Below, in pieces: positions 1 through 9,795 of a stretch of 20,541 bases of DNA. The translations under genes were made by a program, and so were the position numbers. The notes under the pieces are model-generated. The model was not told where the DNA came from. It saw only the letters and a list, made by a program, of their open reading frames with translations, and ran no database searches. Position 1 is the first letter of the stretch; each line of letters opens with the position of its first letter. This DNA is from Reticulitermes lucifugus (taxonomy: Eukaryota; Arthropoda; Insecta; Blattodea; Rhinotermitidae). The stretch covers positions 1,986-22,526 of the forward strand of contig JAKCWW010010022.1 in the NCBI GenBank assembly GCA_026260175.1. Reading direction: 5' to 3'.

Positions 1-190
1 CAATCTGTCAAGCTCCTGGTTATATCTTATTCTCCAGCCATTTGTATCTTGGACCGGTCCGAATATTCTCCACAATATTTTTCTCTCAAAACATCTCAGT
101 GCATTCTCCTCTCCAGTTTTTAATGTCCACGTTTCCGATCCGTATGTGACAACTGGTCGCACTAGAAGCAAAAGCTGATACAGTACCTCA
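1..190 (-). mobile_element. LINE reverse transcriptase C-terminal fragment, cut by the window edge
   Basis: Read on the minus strand from about 186 down to 1, this is one open frame with no stop. It contains RPVVTYGSETWTL, then a stretch with ALRCFERKILWRIFGP, then GWRIRYNQELDRL. This is the segment between the reverse transcriptase thumb and the C-terminal end in endonuclease-type (non-LTR) retrotransposons of insects. Only this C-terminal part is present. The upstream side, above about 190, loses the family pattern, so the copy is 5'-truncated or internally broken; the downstream side runs off the window. It is a different family from the copy at 771-1515, which has VLYGC and LREEHRLRVFENRVLR at the same place. 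The intact frame suggests a fairly young insertion, but the piece is too short to be sure. Confidence 0.8.
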
Positions 191-770
191 AACTAGGCCA
201 CCATCGCCGCCTTCCACGTCTCTTACGATTCGTTCCTTAGTACCCATCCTACAATTCGACTCCATACGGTTTCACCAAACGGCAGAGTCGTTGAATAAAA
301 AATAAATAAAACCTTTGTGCCATCCACACTGTGAATCGTCCGCACTGGATCAAATCATCCCTGCAACCATGGCAACCAAATGCTGAAAAAGTGCTGACCT
401 GTACTGACCTCCGTACTAGTACTGCTGTAACCCTCCCGGGGATCTGTGCGGTGGCGACGTTGCTGTTGTCATTTTACGATGAGCGACACACGGCGTGTAC
501 TAACGGAACACATCGTGAACAGGAAAACACGAGATGAAGACGGAACATCTGTAACTATGCCATGTCCAGGAAATCCCAGTTCTTTCAGTCTGCACCTACG
601 TACGGATCCACGGTCTGCGACGATTATGGTATGATTCGTCTTGTCCCTTCACACCATAAGAAAAATTTTACAATTTATAAACTGTTTTCTCCACGCACTA
701 CGAGAAAGGGAAGTAAGATAAAGTTACTTGGAATTTCAATTTCGTAAAAGTTCACAGGAACTAACTAAAT
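191..770. other. No gene recognised
   Basis: Open frames here are at most about 68 codons, overlap one another and show no family pattern. I see no tRNA-like, LINE or SINE signature between the two LINE fragments. Confidence 0.5.
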
Positions 771-1515
771 ACCTCCATGGAACAGAATCCTTCTTCAGAA
801 GCTAACAGGTCGTCAGCTAATCAAGATATTCCCCGCGTTTTATGGGACACGAAGGTTCATTACCGCATTCACAAGCGCCCGCCACTTATCCCTATCCTGA
901 GCCAGATCAATCTAGTTCACGCCGCCATCCCACTTCTTGAAGATCCATTTTAATATTATCCTCGCATCTACGCCTAGGTGTCCCAAGTGGTCTCTTTCCC
1001 TCAGGTTTCCCCACAACAATTCTGTATGCACCTCTCCTGTCTCACATACGTGCTACATGCCCCGCCCACCTCATTCTTCTTGATTTGATCACCCGAATAA
1101 TGACTGGTGAGGAGCACCGATCACAAAGCTCCTCGTTATGTAGTCTTCTCCGCTCCCCCGTTACCTCGTCCCACTTAGGCCCAAATATCCCCCTCAGCAC
1201 CCTATTCTCGAACACCCTCAGCCTATGTTCCTCCCTAAGTGTGCGAGATAAGTTCCACACCCATACAAAACAACAGGCATAATTACAGTTCTGTATATCT
1301 TAATCTTTATATTTTTGGATAGCAAACTGGAAGACAAAAGATTCTGCACCGAACGACAGTAGGCATTCACTGGGATCAGTCTGCTCTTAATTTCTTCACG
1401 AATGCAACTTTGATTTGTTATAGTTGTTCCCAAATATTTAAACTGTTCTATCCTTTCAAAGAATTCACTACCTGTCTTCATGTTGTAATTTTGTCCTGCA
1501 TTCTGTCGACGAGAG
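771..1515 (-). mobile_element. LINE 3' end (reverse transcriptase C-terminus plus 3' UTR), decayed
   Basis: On the minus strand the copy reads from about 1515 to 1218 as NAGQNYNMKTGSEFFERIEQFKYLGTT, then KSRL, SVQNLLSSSLLSKNIKIKIYRT and PVVLYGC. It then shifts frame near 1255, apparently by one lost base, and continues as LREEHRLRVFENRVLRGIFGPKWDEVTGE, LHNEEL and [12 protein letters not shown] to about 1048. A stop follows, then [16 protein letters not shown] and [15 protein letters not shown] second frameshift and a further stop precede [23 protein letters not shown], ending near 840. These blocks, in this order, are the end of a non-LTR retrotransposon polyprotein after the catalytic RT core. 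Sequence shared with the tail of the 2500-2960 copy shows that about 771-840 is the element's 3' UTR. At least two frameshifts and two stops make it dead; the 5' part of the element is absent. Confidence 0.9.
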
Positions 1516-2499
1516 GTTTACAGGACCCGCTACTGTTAAAACTGGCCTAAGCGTTTCTTTGTTTTTCCAATTCCTGGTAACGGCCACTGTCGAATCCTCG
1601 GAACAAAAGAGAAATGCGCGTACTATTTAGCACAATCTGGAGAGAAGAAGCGTCACCATGTTTCGTCCATATTTGTACTTACGTAGCGTCCAGCAATTAT
1701 GGGGTGTGATAATGTGGTAATGAACTCGGAGAACTAATACAGGCAAGTACCTATTTTGCATACTCGGCGTGTGCTACAAGCAGGATCTCGAAACTTGGCC
1801 GACTATTCAGCCATTCACTACGACGGTCACCTGAGACCACGGTACAGCGGCCCTTTCTGCACTGACCGTTTCTTGACTCCGCTCACCGTCAAAACTCAAG
1901 GACCCCGTGAGTGACGAGTGTGTGGGCCGCGCTCACATCTCGCAGGTGAGAACGCCTCACCAGACAATTTGATCACCTTCCGACTGCTGAGCGCCCACCG
2001 CCAGCTGAACTTCGATTCACATTCCGCAATGTCAAGTGTGGAGCACGCAGACGATCCGTACACGTAGTACGTCCTTCATCTCGTCACCGGTACTCACGAG
2101 TTTATTCGGGGCAATAACCTTCATAAGACACGGAACATACACTATCAGCTCCACAGGAAACACAGATACAAACTTCACACGAGTTCATTCTCGTCTCCTT
2201 ATGAAAAGGATGTTTTAACAGCAGGTGCCTCATTGCAGACAGCTTAGAGCTTGAAAGAATGTAATATAATGTTTAAATTAGTTATAAAGTAGGCAATTTA
2301 TTACCGAAAAGTGCCACCTGTACTAGCCGTCCATGATGAGGATAAATGCCACAATCATCACCACCATCAACAGAACTGAATGAAAGCCCAATCAAAATTC
2401 CTTTCCTCTAAACAACACTTACACCACGTACAAAAAGTGTTCGTCAATATTTGCACAAATTTCCCAATAAAAGAAAAGAGTAACTACGTCTACAATAAA
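1516..2499. other. No gene recognised; CpG-rich patch at about 1790-2030
   Basis: Nothing here matches a known family. The stretch 1790-2030 is visibly richer in G+C and CpG than its surroundings and contains a donor-like CGCAG|GTGAGA with the GT at 1945-1946. That could mark an untranslated first exon or promoter, but no linked coding exon is visible. The open frame at 2036-2218 (60 codons) has no recognisable features. Confidence 0.3.
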
Positions 2500-2960
2500 C
2501 TCCATACAGCAGAGCCTTTCTTGAGAAGCTAACGGTCATTAGGCTGATAAATAAATCCCTAGCATTTTACGAAACTTGAAGGTACCCTTAACAGCCAGTC
2601 GCTCGCCCTTACCCTTGGTCACGTCAACCCCGTCCACGGCCGCCCTCTAAACTCCTCAACATAGATTTAAATATTTAAATATTATACTCTCTCTACGCAT
2701 AGATCACAGAAATTGTATATTCACTCCACGTTCCCAACAAAAATTGCACATGTATTTCTCATCTCCCACGTGCAAAATACGAGTGCATTTACCTCTCACC
2801 TCACTCTCCTTGATTTGTTAACACTAGTACTACGCGATGAGCAGACGTTAGTGCACGTTCTGTACCTCATCACTGTGCAAGTATCAATTCTCCAGCTACT
2901 TCCTCCTCTCGTATGTCCACACATTCTCCTCAGCACCGTTCCCAAACATGCCAGGCCAAA
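2500..2960 (-). mobile_element. Highly decayed second copy of the 771-1515 LINE 3' end
   Basis: Several blocks match the 771-1515 copy in the same order. CTCCATACAGCAGAGCC with TTGAGAAGCTAAC at 2500-2534 corresponds to 773-805. CTCACTCTCCTTGATTTGTT near 2801-2820 corresponds to CTCATTCTTCTTGATTTGAT at 1070-1089. CTCCTCAGCACCGTTC near 2928-2943 corresponds to CCCCTCAGCACCCTATTC at 1191-1208. Between these, similarity is weak and no frame is retained. The copy is clearly older than the first. The shared 3' tail outside the coding part is useful because it defines the element's 3' UTR. Confidence 0.6.
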
Positions 2961-2984
2961 TCTCATGCCCACACACAACAGCCG

Positions 2985-3255
2985 GGACAGCTCAGTCAGT
3001 AGTCACCAGGCTACAGGCTCGAAGCTAAGAAAATCGCTGTTCGATTCCAGGAAAGACCAGAAGATTATTTTTTTCACCTCCTAAGCGCCAAGATCGGCTC
3101 TGGGAACTAACCAGCCTTCTACTCAAGGGGCTCCTTAACAGGGGGTAAAGTAGCCGAAGAGAAAAGCTAACTACTCACCTTCATTTAGTGCCGAGATCTA
3201 GAGTAAATGGAATTATACGTCCACTACCCCATACACATTCACGACGTACACAGGT
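2985..3255 (+). mobile_element. tRNA-derived SINE, full-length copy
   Basis: The 5' head reads like a tRNA: GCCGGGACAGCTCAGTCAGT (D-arm/A-box region, about 2989-3000) and GTTCGATTCC (B box, near 3040-3050). The body matches the SINE at 15695-15945 in order: GGTAAAGTAGCC near 3144 (there GGTAAAGCAGC), CTACTCACCTTCATTTAGTG near 3171-3190 (there CCACTCACCTGCATCTAGTG), and CCCATACACATTCACGACG near 3229 (there CCATACACCTTCACGATG). SINEs of this design are transcribed by RNA polymerase III from the internal A and B boxes and mobilised by a partner LINE; which LINE is not evident. Confidence 0.75.
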
Positions 3256-3459
3256 ACAACTTGGAGGAGTTTGTTTCGTTGGGTTTCAGGGCCCTAAAAC
3301 AAGGCATGACCATTTCATTGTATCCCATTTTGACCAATTCACAGCCATTCAAACGTCTATTATAGACCCCAAAAACAGGGCCGACATAACCGGGCATGCA
3401 AGATGTGCATGCACAAAAGGCAAAACGTTTCCAGGGGCGGCAATATATAAATTCTAAAT

Positions 3460-3471
3460 AACTGTGAAGTT
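3460..3471. repeat. Left direct repeat flanking the foldback insertion
   Basis: AACTGTGAAGTT occurs here and again at 3782-3793, bracketing the 310-bp stretch that contains the foldback. Both are preceded by TAAATA, with five extra bases on the right-hand side. A target-site duplication made on insertion is the simplest reading. Confidence 0.55.
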
Positions 3472-3530
3472 ATATATTTATAGTCCAACAAATGTACAAT
3501 TTAATCACATTCATTGTGTAATTTCACTAT

Positions 3531-3569
3531 CCTACATGTTTCGAACCCTTAATTTGGGTTCATCTTCAG
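3531..3569 (-). ncRNA. Hammerhead-ribozyme-like motif A (left arm of the foldback)
   Basis: On the minus strand: CTGAAGA (3569-3563, fits CUGANGA), helix II GAACCC/GGGTTC, GAAAC (3542-3538), a two-base helix III loop AT, then the triplet GTA (3535-3533), an allowed NUH cleavage site. Candidate helix I is short: TCC before the core against GGA after GTA, plus one G-U pair. Motif content is good, helix I is weak, and activity is unproven. Confidence 0.5.
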
Positions 3570-3645
3570 GGACTCATTATCTCAAATCACACACTATTTA
3601 CACCAACTGGTACAATTGTTTACATAGTAAAATATGAATGAGTCC

Positions 3646-3684
3646 CTGAAGATAACCCCAAATTAAGGTTTCGAAACATATAGG
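3646..3684 (+). ncRNA. Hammerhead-like motif B (right arm of the foldback), degenerate
   Basis: This is the inverted partner of motif A. CTGAAGA is at 3646-3652 and GAAAC at 3673-3677. The helix III closing pair is lost (AC-AT-AT in place of AC-AT-GT), and helix II has mismatches. Confidence 0.35.
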
Positions 3685-3781
3685 TCAGTGAAATTACACA
3701 ATTAATGTGATTAAATTGTACATTTGTCGGACTATAAATATAGAGTTAAAATGTACGGAATTAATAATATTAAATAACATT

Positions 3782-3793
3782 AACTGTGAAGTT
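3782..3793. repeat. Right direct repeat flanking the foldback insertion
   Basis: This is an exact copy of AACTGTGAAGTT from 3460-3471, read as the second half of a target-site duplication. Confidence 0.55.
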
Positions 3794-4629
3794 CTCCCGC
3801 CGCAGTATTAAACTTTCACACAGCTATAACGGTTTGCAGACCGTCCTCGTCACATATGCTGACAGTGTTATGTATCTGACGGACAAGGGCGACATTTTGA
3901 CATTGTCGACCGGTTTACCATCGAGCCAAATACAAGATAAAAGGCAAATCTAGTTCCGACAAACAAAGGACAGAATTAAATTAGCATATCAATTCGTGTA
4001 TTATAAGACGTTTCCAAAACGTTTTACAAACGGGGAAAAACACACCTAGAAGAGATTAAGCCATTCTGGAGAAATGTACGGTCGTACAAATGTGTATAAC
4101 TGGAGGGACACAATTGGCATTCGAACATCGCGCAAAGACGACCGGGTCTCAGAACGAAGTGTGAAACACTGCTACACAAAGCCTGGTCATATCCAGAAGT
4201 ACACAGATTTTTCAAAAATCTGGATGCCATCTCAAAATTCTAGGCGCAAGGAGGGTGGCAAGTTCCAAGCACAGGACCCACAAATATTAAGCGCCACCGT
4301 ACAAAATTTAGTCGCCTGGACAACCTGTCGCCCAGGATATCAGCAGTCAATACAGTACATTTCAGGTGAACAAGGTGTCGCACTTCGTCGTTTCATAGTC
4401 AGCTTAATACAAAATCGTCATGTATATACGTGACACAAAGTTCTTAAACAGCATTTGCTGTGCTGTTGGCGTACTTGTTCACCAACGTGAAAAGCAAACT
4501 GAACAAAGTGCCCGATAAACGGTCGTTTTCTGCACCAAAGTGACTCACCCCGCTGTGCTAAATACATACAGACCCAATAAGTATCCGTCAAACAAACAAA
4601 TAATTGATACAGAGAACCTAAAAAATAGC
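3794..4629. other. No gene recognised
   Basis: The longest frame, 4074-4433 on the plus strand (119 codons), has no recognisable domain, signal, membrane segment or repeat, and a frame of this length is not surprising here. No tRNA-like or LINE signature was seen. Confidence 0.45.
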
Positions 4630-4663
4630 TACATGTTTCGGCTTTTAATTAAGCCATCATCAG
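4630..4663 (-). ncRNA. Hammerhead-ribozyme-like motif C, canonical core
   Basis: On the minus strand: CTGATGA (4663-4657), the exact canonical core; helix II GGCTT/AAGCC closed by an A-rich loop (4655-4640); GAAAC (4639-4635); minimal helix III AC-AT-GT; and the cleavage triplet GTA (4632-4630). I could not find a convincing helix I between the bases before the core (TACAAT) and after the triplet (GCTATT). This is the best core sequence of the eight copies in the window. Confidence 0.5.
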
Positions 4664-4679
4664 ATTGTACATGACCTTA

Positions 4680-5400
4680 CAATAAGGCGTAATGTGCAAC
4701 ACTGCAAGTAATATCAGTCAAGAATGAGTTATTGATCAATATTAATTGCATTAAAATTAATGTCAAATATTAAACCTGGCCATGGGCAGATTTATTCAAT
4801 AGTCCCATTCGAAACCAAATGAAGTGGAGCAGAGGGGTGGGGGTGGGAGAAGACCAAATGTTCACAACCAAGGCCAACTACAAAGAACGACCTATGATCA
4901 CGACAAACCTGATAACACAGTCTTCACTCAGTCGCCTTCACTGACATGCGATGTATAAATATTACCCTGTCAACTTCCGGGTGTTTTTAGTCATCCACAT
5001 GGGGGCGTCTTCTTTTATAAAGCACATTCTGCTCTGAACATGAGCCAGGTTACTTTAACGACTACAGACACAACACAATTCGCATTACTAGTGATTACGC
5101 GAGGTCAAATTAACAAAGGCGGGCACCAACACACGACACATAGCGGGACAGAGGGCCACATGCCACACCCACACAAGCATGTAAGGAATCCGCGTTTGCA
5201 GCTTTCTGCCAGGGCCCAACCTTGCTCACTACAAATGACTGTCTGTCTAATCATGCAAACTGTTCAAATTCAGCCGACAGTTCTGTCCTTACAGTAGAAA
5301 CAGTTTAAAACATGGAAGGAAACTAATAAGGACGCGAGACCAGATTTGCATTACTGAACGTTCAAGTCTTCTGGGATGTTAAGCTGTGTCGTTGGGTGAG
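4680..5400. other. No gene recognised
   Basis: This is AT-rich, unremarkable sequence with a small inverted repeat around ATTAAT near 4740-4765. The open frame at 5040-5297 (85 codons) shows no family features. Confidence 0.4.
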
Positions 5401-5408
5401 TGGTTCCC

Positions 5409-5443
5409 GACGTTTCGAAGGCTCGTGTCGCCTTCATCTTAAA
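5409..5443 (-). repeat. Hammerhead-like motif D, degenerate core
   Basis: On the minus strand: TTTAAGA (5443-5437) in place of CTGANGA, helix II GAAGGC/GCCTTC, GAAAC (5416-5412), then GTC (5411-5409), a canonical cleavage triplet. The damaged core should be inactive. The architecture identifies it as a relative of motifs A, C and E. Confidence 0.4.
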
Positions 5444-5449
5444 AAGCAA

Positions 5450-6960
5450 GCAGTTCAAGAACATAATGTCGACAGGAAATGTCTATTACAACATACGTCA
5501 CTCAAAAAAAAATACGGAGCTAGCAAACGTACCTAACTTCATGGAACAACGTATTAATGATATTAGAATTAATCTCGAAAGATGGATAGAGATACAGGCT
5601 ACACGCAATGTCGCAATATGCGTGCATGCGTTGTTTTGTTGCAATTTTGCACATAAATTGTAAAAAAATTGCAAAGCAATGAAACGGCGTGAATGGGGTT
5701 GTTGAAAGTAGAAGCCTTTGTTCGGTTTTACATTTTCTCTTCAGTGTTCGACTCACGACTTCGACAGTTACATGGAATTTCTGTAAAATACTAGCTACAG
5801 TGAATTTTCTTCATTTTTATGACGTAAAGGAACAGAATGCACGGTTTCGCACCACTGACACTTTCCAAAACAACACGTTTCCCACAGACATCCAAAACAG
5901 GAAAATAATTCACCAAACCCGCGCAGTAACAGTTTCATTACTTTCTATGATATTGCTTCGTTCTAACCTTACATAGCCCACAGATCCATCCAATGAAGAC
6001 CCTTCATCACGCATCTGTCCTATATCTCACGCATTCAACTGACATTGAGTTAAGATAATCAATATTTAAAGCGTGGTATTTGGGGTTACAAGAGGCGTAA
6101 TCTGGTAGATGTTCGCCATAGTTTCGGAGGAATATGCTGCCTCCGTCTCTAACCTGAAAACGGAGGTAGCAGGTTCCCTCAAAACGCCGGAACCACCCAT
6201 CATTATCCGGAAGAAGGTGGCAGTATTTTCCTTTGAAATGCTGGTAACTTGTAGGCCAGATTATACGGTTTCATAAACCACAAGGCCACAATATTCACTG
6301 TCGCAAAAGACTCAAATTGTAATGTTTATCTCAGGCTTCACTCCTACTTGGAAATAGGATATTTAATCCACGCTAAACAAAAAAATAATAATCACTCGAA
6401 AAAGCTAGTGCGCACATAACAATAAAATCGCAGTGAGTATCCACACAAATCACTGGACAACCAGTAATGGAGGTCAGTGACATTTCACACAGTTTCTTCA
6501 CGTGCTGAGCAGTTGTAAGTTTCTCAAGACGTACTGTGCTCCACGGACTGACTTCCTTGTTTTTTTTTAATTAAGTGGGGCTAACGAATATCGACTGCAC
6601 GGTTCGAATGCAACTAAATCATTATGCATATTTCTACAAAGCACGGATATTGATCTAATCCCATGCCCCTTCCCGACATTCGTTTTCAGTATATAACGGC
6701 AGAAACATACAACAGATGTGATTACGCACCCTACGAAAACCCAATCCTTGCCCTCCAGCACTGGTATAACAGAATAGTCCCCCAAAGAGTGTTCCTACTT
6801 GCACATCTCATTCAAATACACTGCAATGCAACCAGATCTACTCACCACAAATATGCATCTGCTACTCCACTGCACTTTCCTTCAAGTTCTCCTACTCTTA
6901 CTACACATATCCCGTAACTTTATTGAACAACCTGCCAATTTCGGCACAAGAATGTTGCCA
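5450..6960. other. No gene recognised; one strong hairpin at 6136-6170
   Basis: The frames at 5400-5663, 5689-5976 and 6663-6917 have no recognisable family features. GCTGCCTCCGT at 6136-6146 pairs with ACGGAGGTAGC at 6160-6170 (11 pairs, one of them G-U) around a 13-base loop. Its role is unknown, and it may be the stem of an unrecognised small repeat. Confidence 0.35.
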
Positions 6961-6964
6961 GCAT

Positions 6965-7075
6965 TAAATCATGCAACTTGTGAGATTTGTGGTGGACAGA
7001 GTGGCACTAGGACAGGTTTTTCTCCGAGTTGTCGGTTTTCCCCTGTCGATTTCATTCCACTGGTGCTCCATTAAT
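6965..7075 (+). repeat. Dispersed repeat, copy 1 (retroposon 3'-tail type)
   Basis: This matches 16461-16558 in order: TAAATCATG-AACTT, then AGTGGCA, then ACAGGTTTTTCTCC-AGT, then TCGGTTTTCCCC (there TCAGTTTTTTTT), then TGTC, and CCACTGGTGCTC (there CCACCAGTGCTC). The piece from GTGGCA to the GTTTTCCCC block resembles, from memory, a tail shared by many arthropod LINEs and SINEs. The family is not identified. No coding frame is associated with it. Confidence 0.6.
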
Positions 7076-7079
7076 TGTA

Positions 7080-7690
7080 AAAATTGGTAAAAAAACTGCT
7101 CATCCTGATCATCTTCATTGGGGTTTCACAAAAAGCCTTAAGGCCGTGGTGCGAGGGCCCTTCATCAAACAAAATCATGCAACTGGCATGTCGGCTTCAT
7201 AAGCGGAGATCCACACTTCGATTCCCTTCAATACCGAGGTATTGTGTGTGGGGCAATTCATGTGACTGGCGGATTGAATCTCACACACGCTGACATCTTC
7301 TTGCGACGAAAGCGATAAGACAATTCTCGTTCGCCTGAAATTGCGTTACTCGGTGGTTCCGTCAAACGGGAATTTGGCAAATATGTGAACAACAAGGATT
7401 AATTACATATAAACTGTTGTTATGGAAATCTCACCCATAGAAACCATGGCACAGATTCAAGGATACGAATCAAACAGGTGACAAAGAAATTAACCGCTGT
7501 ATCGAATGTAATGGCTTCTGAACGGGCTTCAACAGCGAGATCTCACTGTTGCCATCTTCGTAACCGGCATGCACTATTACAAGGGTGACCACAAAATACT
7601 ACAGCCTGGATTCCTATATCACATCGACGTTCAATACAGCAGCTTGTAAAGTTGGATACGTTACGGAGAAGGCGTCACTTGAACCATACA
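7080..7690. other. No gene recognised
   Basis: There is a B-box-like ACTTCGATTCCC at 7216-7227 but no convincing A box or T-stem, so I do not call a SINE. The frame at 7084-7293 (69 codons) has no features. Confidence 0.35.
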
Positions 7691-7694
7691 GAGC

Positions 7695-7930
7695 AACACC
7701 GCCGCCGCGATAACGTAGTCCTTACAGCGACTCGCTACGGGCTGGGAAGTCCGGTGTTGTAACTCCACTGAGTGCAAGACTTTCCGCATCCGTCCACACC
7801 GGCCCCGAGACCCACCCAGCCTCCTGCATAATGGGTACCGCGTGGCCAGGGTGTGTCATTGACCACCCACCCCTGTCTAGCGCCGAGGTTAAAGAAAGAG
7901 TAGTTATACCTCTACCCCCCCCCTTACTTC
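7695..7930 (+). mobile_element. tRNA-derived SINE, decayed copy
   Basis: The body is recognisable. GAGACCCACCCAGCC and AATGGGTACC near 7807-7840 match the minus-strand SINE at 19490-19695. ATTGACCACCCACC with TCTAGCGCCGAGGTTAA near 7859-7892 matches ATTGACCACTCACC with TCTAGTGGCAAGGTTAA in the 15695 copy. The tRNA-like head at about 7695-7765 is worn: GTGTTGTAACTCC stands where the B box is expected. This copy links the two body versions seen elsewhere in the window. It ends at a C-rich run near 7913-7923. Confidence 0.6.
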
Positions 7931-7934
7931 ATGG

Positions 7935-9420
7935 CATGTCATATGGTGAACTTTACCTTTTACAAGTATTACCAAGTTATTAATGCTGTACTCGGAAATG
8001 ACTGCTGTGTGTGTGTGTGCTGAGACTCACATGAAACCTATGTTAAAAGTCATTCTGTGGGCAAAACACGGAACATTGTAAATGTTACAACAGGTGTTAC
8101 AAGCAGTTTACCACTGTGCTTTAAACGGCTGCACTATTAAGTTATGTCCTACACGTAGAGCTTGCGTGTAATATAAAAATATAAAAAATTGATAATTACA
8201 ATACAGTGTAGTTCTAGGAAACCAGGACGAAGAAACTTGAGTTAGTATGCTTGTGTGTGTGTCTGTAAAACGGCACTTTCTCTGTCAGTTATTCAATGAA
8301 ACGTAGATTTCAGATCTATAACACCAGTGTCAATACCCCCAAACCAGTTAACAGCTGTGAAGGACATGAGACGGTTCTGTGTCCACAAATGTCCTAACAA
8401 TCGAACCTCATGACGCCTCCATTTGGACACACTGAACATTCGATAAAACGCCAACACACTAATATCTTCTAAGTTAAGTGCCCCATTACTGCGTTCCATT
8501 CGAGTCTGGCAATGATGCACCATGGCTACTTATCTCCCGCTAAGTGCTTTATCACCAGTCACTTCACGAAAATTTGGGAGGAAACACTGCCTTTAACAGG
8601 ACTGCGGCATCTGCCCTCCTGAAGGCGGTTCTTTTCGTTAAATCCATTACGTCTGAGGCAAAAAAAAGACGACACGCATTATCCTTTGTCAGACACACGC
8701 CCAAACAATTTTATGAACTATTCTCTCCCAACTGAAAAAAATAACATACTTTTATTTCATGTGTTCTGAACATTCTGACTGTAACTATACTGACGTGAGT
8801 GATCTTGTCATAAACTGTGTAAAAATATACCTTCAAAATGCAAATGGACAAGTAGGCCTACAGTGTAACTACATGAATTTAGTCAATTTTATGCACAAAC
8901 CACGCCAACAGTCACTATGAACAACTAAATGGGGACACCTATCCTGAGGGTAATTTACACCGACGGTTTAACCCTTTGGCGAAGGAATTACACGCAAATA
9001 ATTTTTAAAAAGTCACGTCCTGCGTCACAGAAAATGCAGCGCATCTCCACTACCATGACAGCCTGGTTAATGTTATCTTCGGAAATAACCACTACCTGTT
9101 CTGAGAACCATATAGTGCCTATAAAAAATTAATTGTGTGGGCAAGATGCGCAGTTTTTAATGTCAAAACAGTTGTCACATTGCCACTCTTAAACTTTAAA
9201 GGGTTAAACTAGTAAAATACAGCCTATACAAAGAATTCGACTGAACTAAATACAGTGGAAAAGCCTCTGACCTCATACACATTTCTGTTCTTTTCTTCAG
9301 TTAAATACTTTAACAGCCTTACTTAAACATTAAATTATAAACACGCTTAACCCCTTAAATCCTAGCGGTTACTTTACGTACCATCAGGTTTAACATTCAA
9401 AAATTACAAATGGTGTTGAC
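7935..9420. other. No gene recognised
   Basis: The minus-strand frame at 8293-8523 (76 codons) and plus frames at 8544-8735 and 8929-9132 show no family pattern. A (TG)7 microsatellite lies at 8006-8019. Short CCCTTTGG and AACCCCTTAAA stretches occur, but I could not assign them. Confidence 0.4.
8006..8019. repeat. (TG)7 microsatellite
   Basis: This is a simple run of seven TG units in otherwise unique sequence. Confidence 0.9.
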
Positions 9421-9429
9421 ATTGCGTTT

Positions 9430-9640
9430 ATGTGTTCAGTATGGATCTCAGGACAAACAGCGACTTTTGACTTGAGATCTGCGCTCTTTTGGGATTTTAC
9501 GCAGCGTAGAATGGTAGTTCCCCACCGACGTTTCGGGACACCATATCGGTCCCATCTTCAAGGGTCTAGCATTCTTCTTGAACTGGTAGGCCGATACAGT
9601 AACATCAACAATCCTCAGTTTGGATGGTGACATACATACT
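9430..9640 (-). mobile_element. Repeat carrying hammerhead-like motif E
   Basis: The conceptual reading SALFWDFTQRRMVV with RRFGTPYRSHLQGSS on the plus strand is a pseudo-peptide I remember from many automatically predicted proteins in cockroach and termite genomes, so this is a high-copy repeat and not a gene. Its boundaries are not clear. The hammerhead-like motif at its centre is on the minus strand, which I take as the element's sense strand. No protein-coding capacity is expected. Confidence 0.5.
9525..9562 (-). ncRNA. Hammerhead-ribozyme-like motif E
   Basis: On the minus strand: TTGAAGA (9561-9555, one change from CTGANGA), helix II GGGAC/GTCCC (9553-9549 with 9539-9535), GAAAC (9534-9530), and the canonical triplet GTC (9529-9527), with helix III reduced to the ACGT stem. 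ACC before the core can pair with GGT after the triplet as a short helix I if one C is bulged. The C-to-T change at the first core base should reduce activity. Confidence 0.45.
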
Positions 9641-9795
9641 ACCTACATACGTTAATTGTTACATATCAGAATTAAATTTTTATTTTAAACTGTAATAAGT
9701 ATTTTAAACCATGTAATTTCAACATTTAAAATTTTACATGTGCATTGGTTCATAAAACTTTTGTAACATCTCAATGTATTTATTCTTCGTAACGC

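Larger units (their letters stand above)
3473..3742. mobile_element. Foldback element with two head-to-head hammerhead-like units
   Basis: The arms 3473-3578 and 3637-3742 are inverted copies of about 106 bp with 8 mismatches by my alignment, separated by a 58-bp spacer. There is no coding frame. Each arm contains the same CTGAAGA, hairpin, GAAAC motif, on the minus strand in the left arm and on the plus strand in the right arm. Together with the 12-bp direct repeats outside, this looks like a mobile insertion and not a chance palindrome. Inverted pairing of terminal units that carry hammerheads is reminiscent of Penelope-like retroelements or their non-autonomous derivatives. A foldback MITE is the alternative. 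The terminus nearest the right direct repeat (3743-3781) is AT-rich. Confidence 0.7.

Noticed and set aside
2713..3084. 123-codon plus-strand open frame
   Set aside because: It lies antisense across the decayed LINE end and runs into the SINE head, so it is explained by repeats.
4074..4433. 119-codon plus-strand open frame
   Set aside because: No domain, composition or context supports it, and a frame of this size is expected by chance in a 20-kb window.
7170..7240. tRNA-like SINE head around TTCGATTCCC
   Set aside because: There is only a B-box-like string, without A box, T-stem or shared body.
9430..9633. Frames reading SALFWDFTQRRMVV on one strand and LKMGPIWCPETSVGN on the other
   Set aside because: This is a high-copy repeat that is often mispredicted as protein; the hammerhead-like motif explains the conserved part better.
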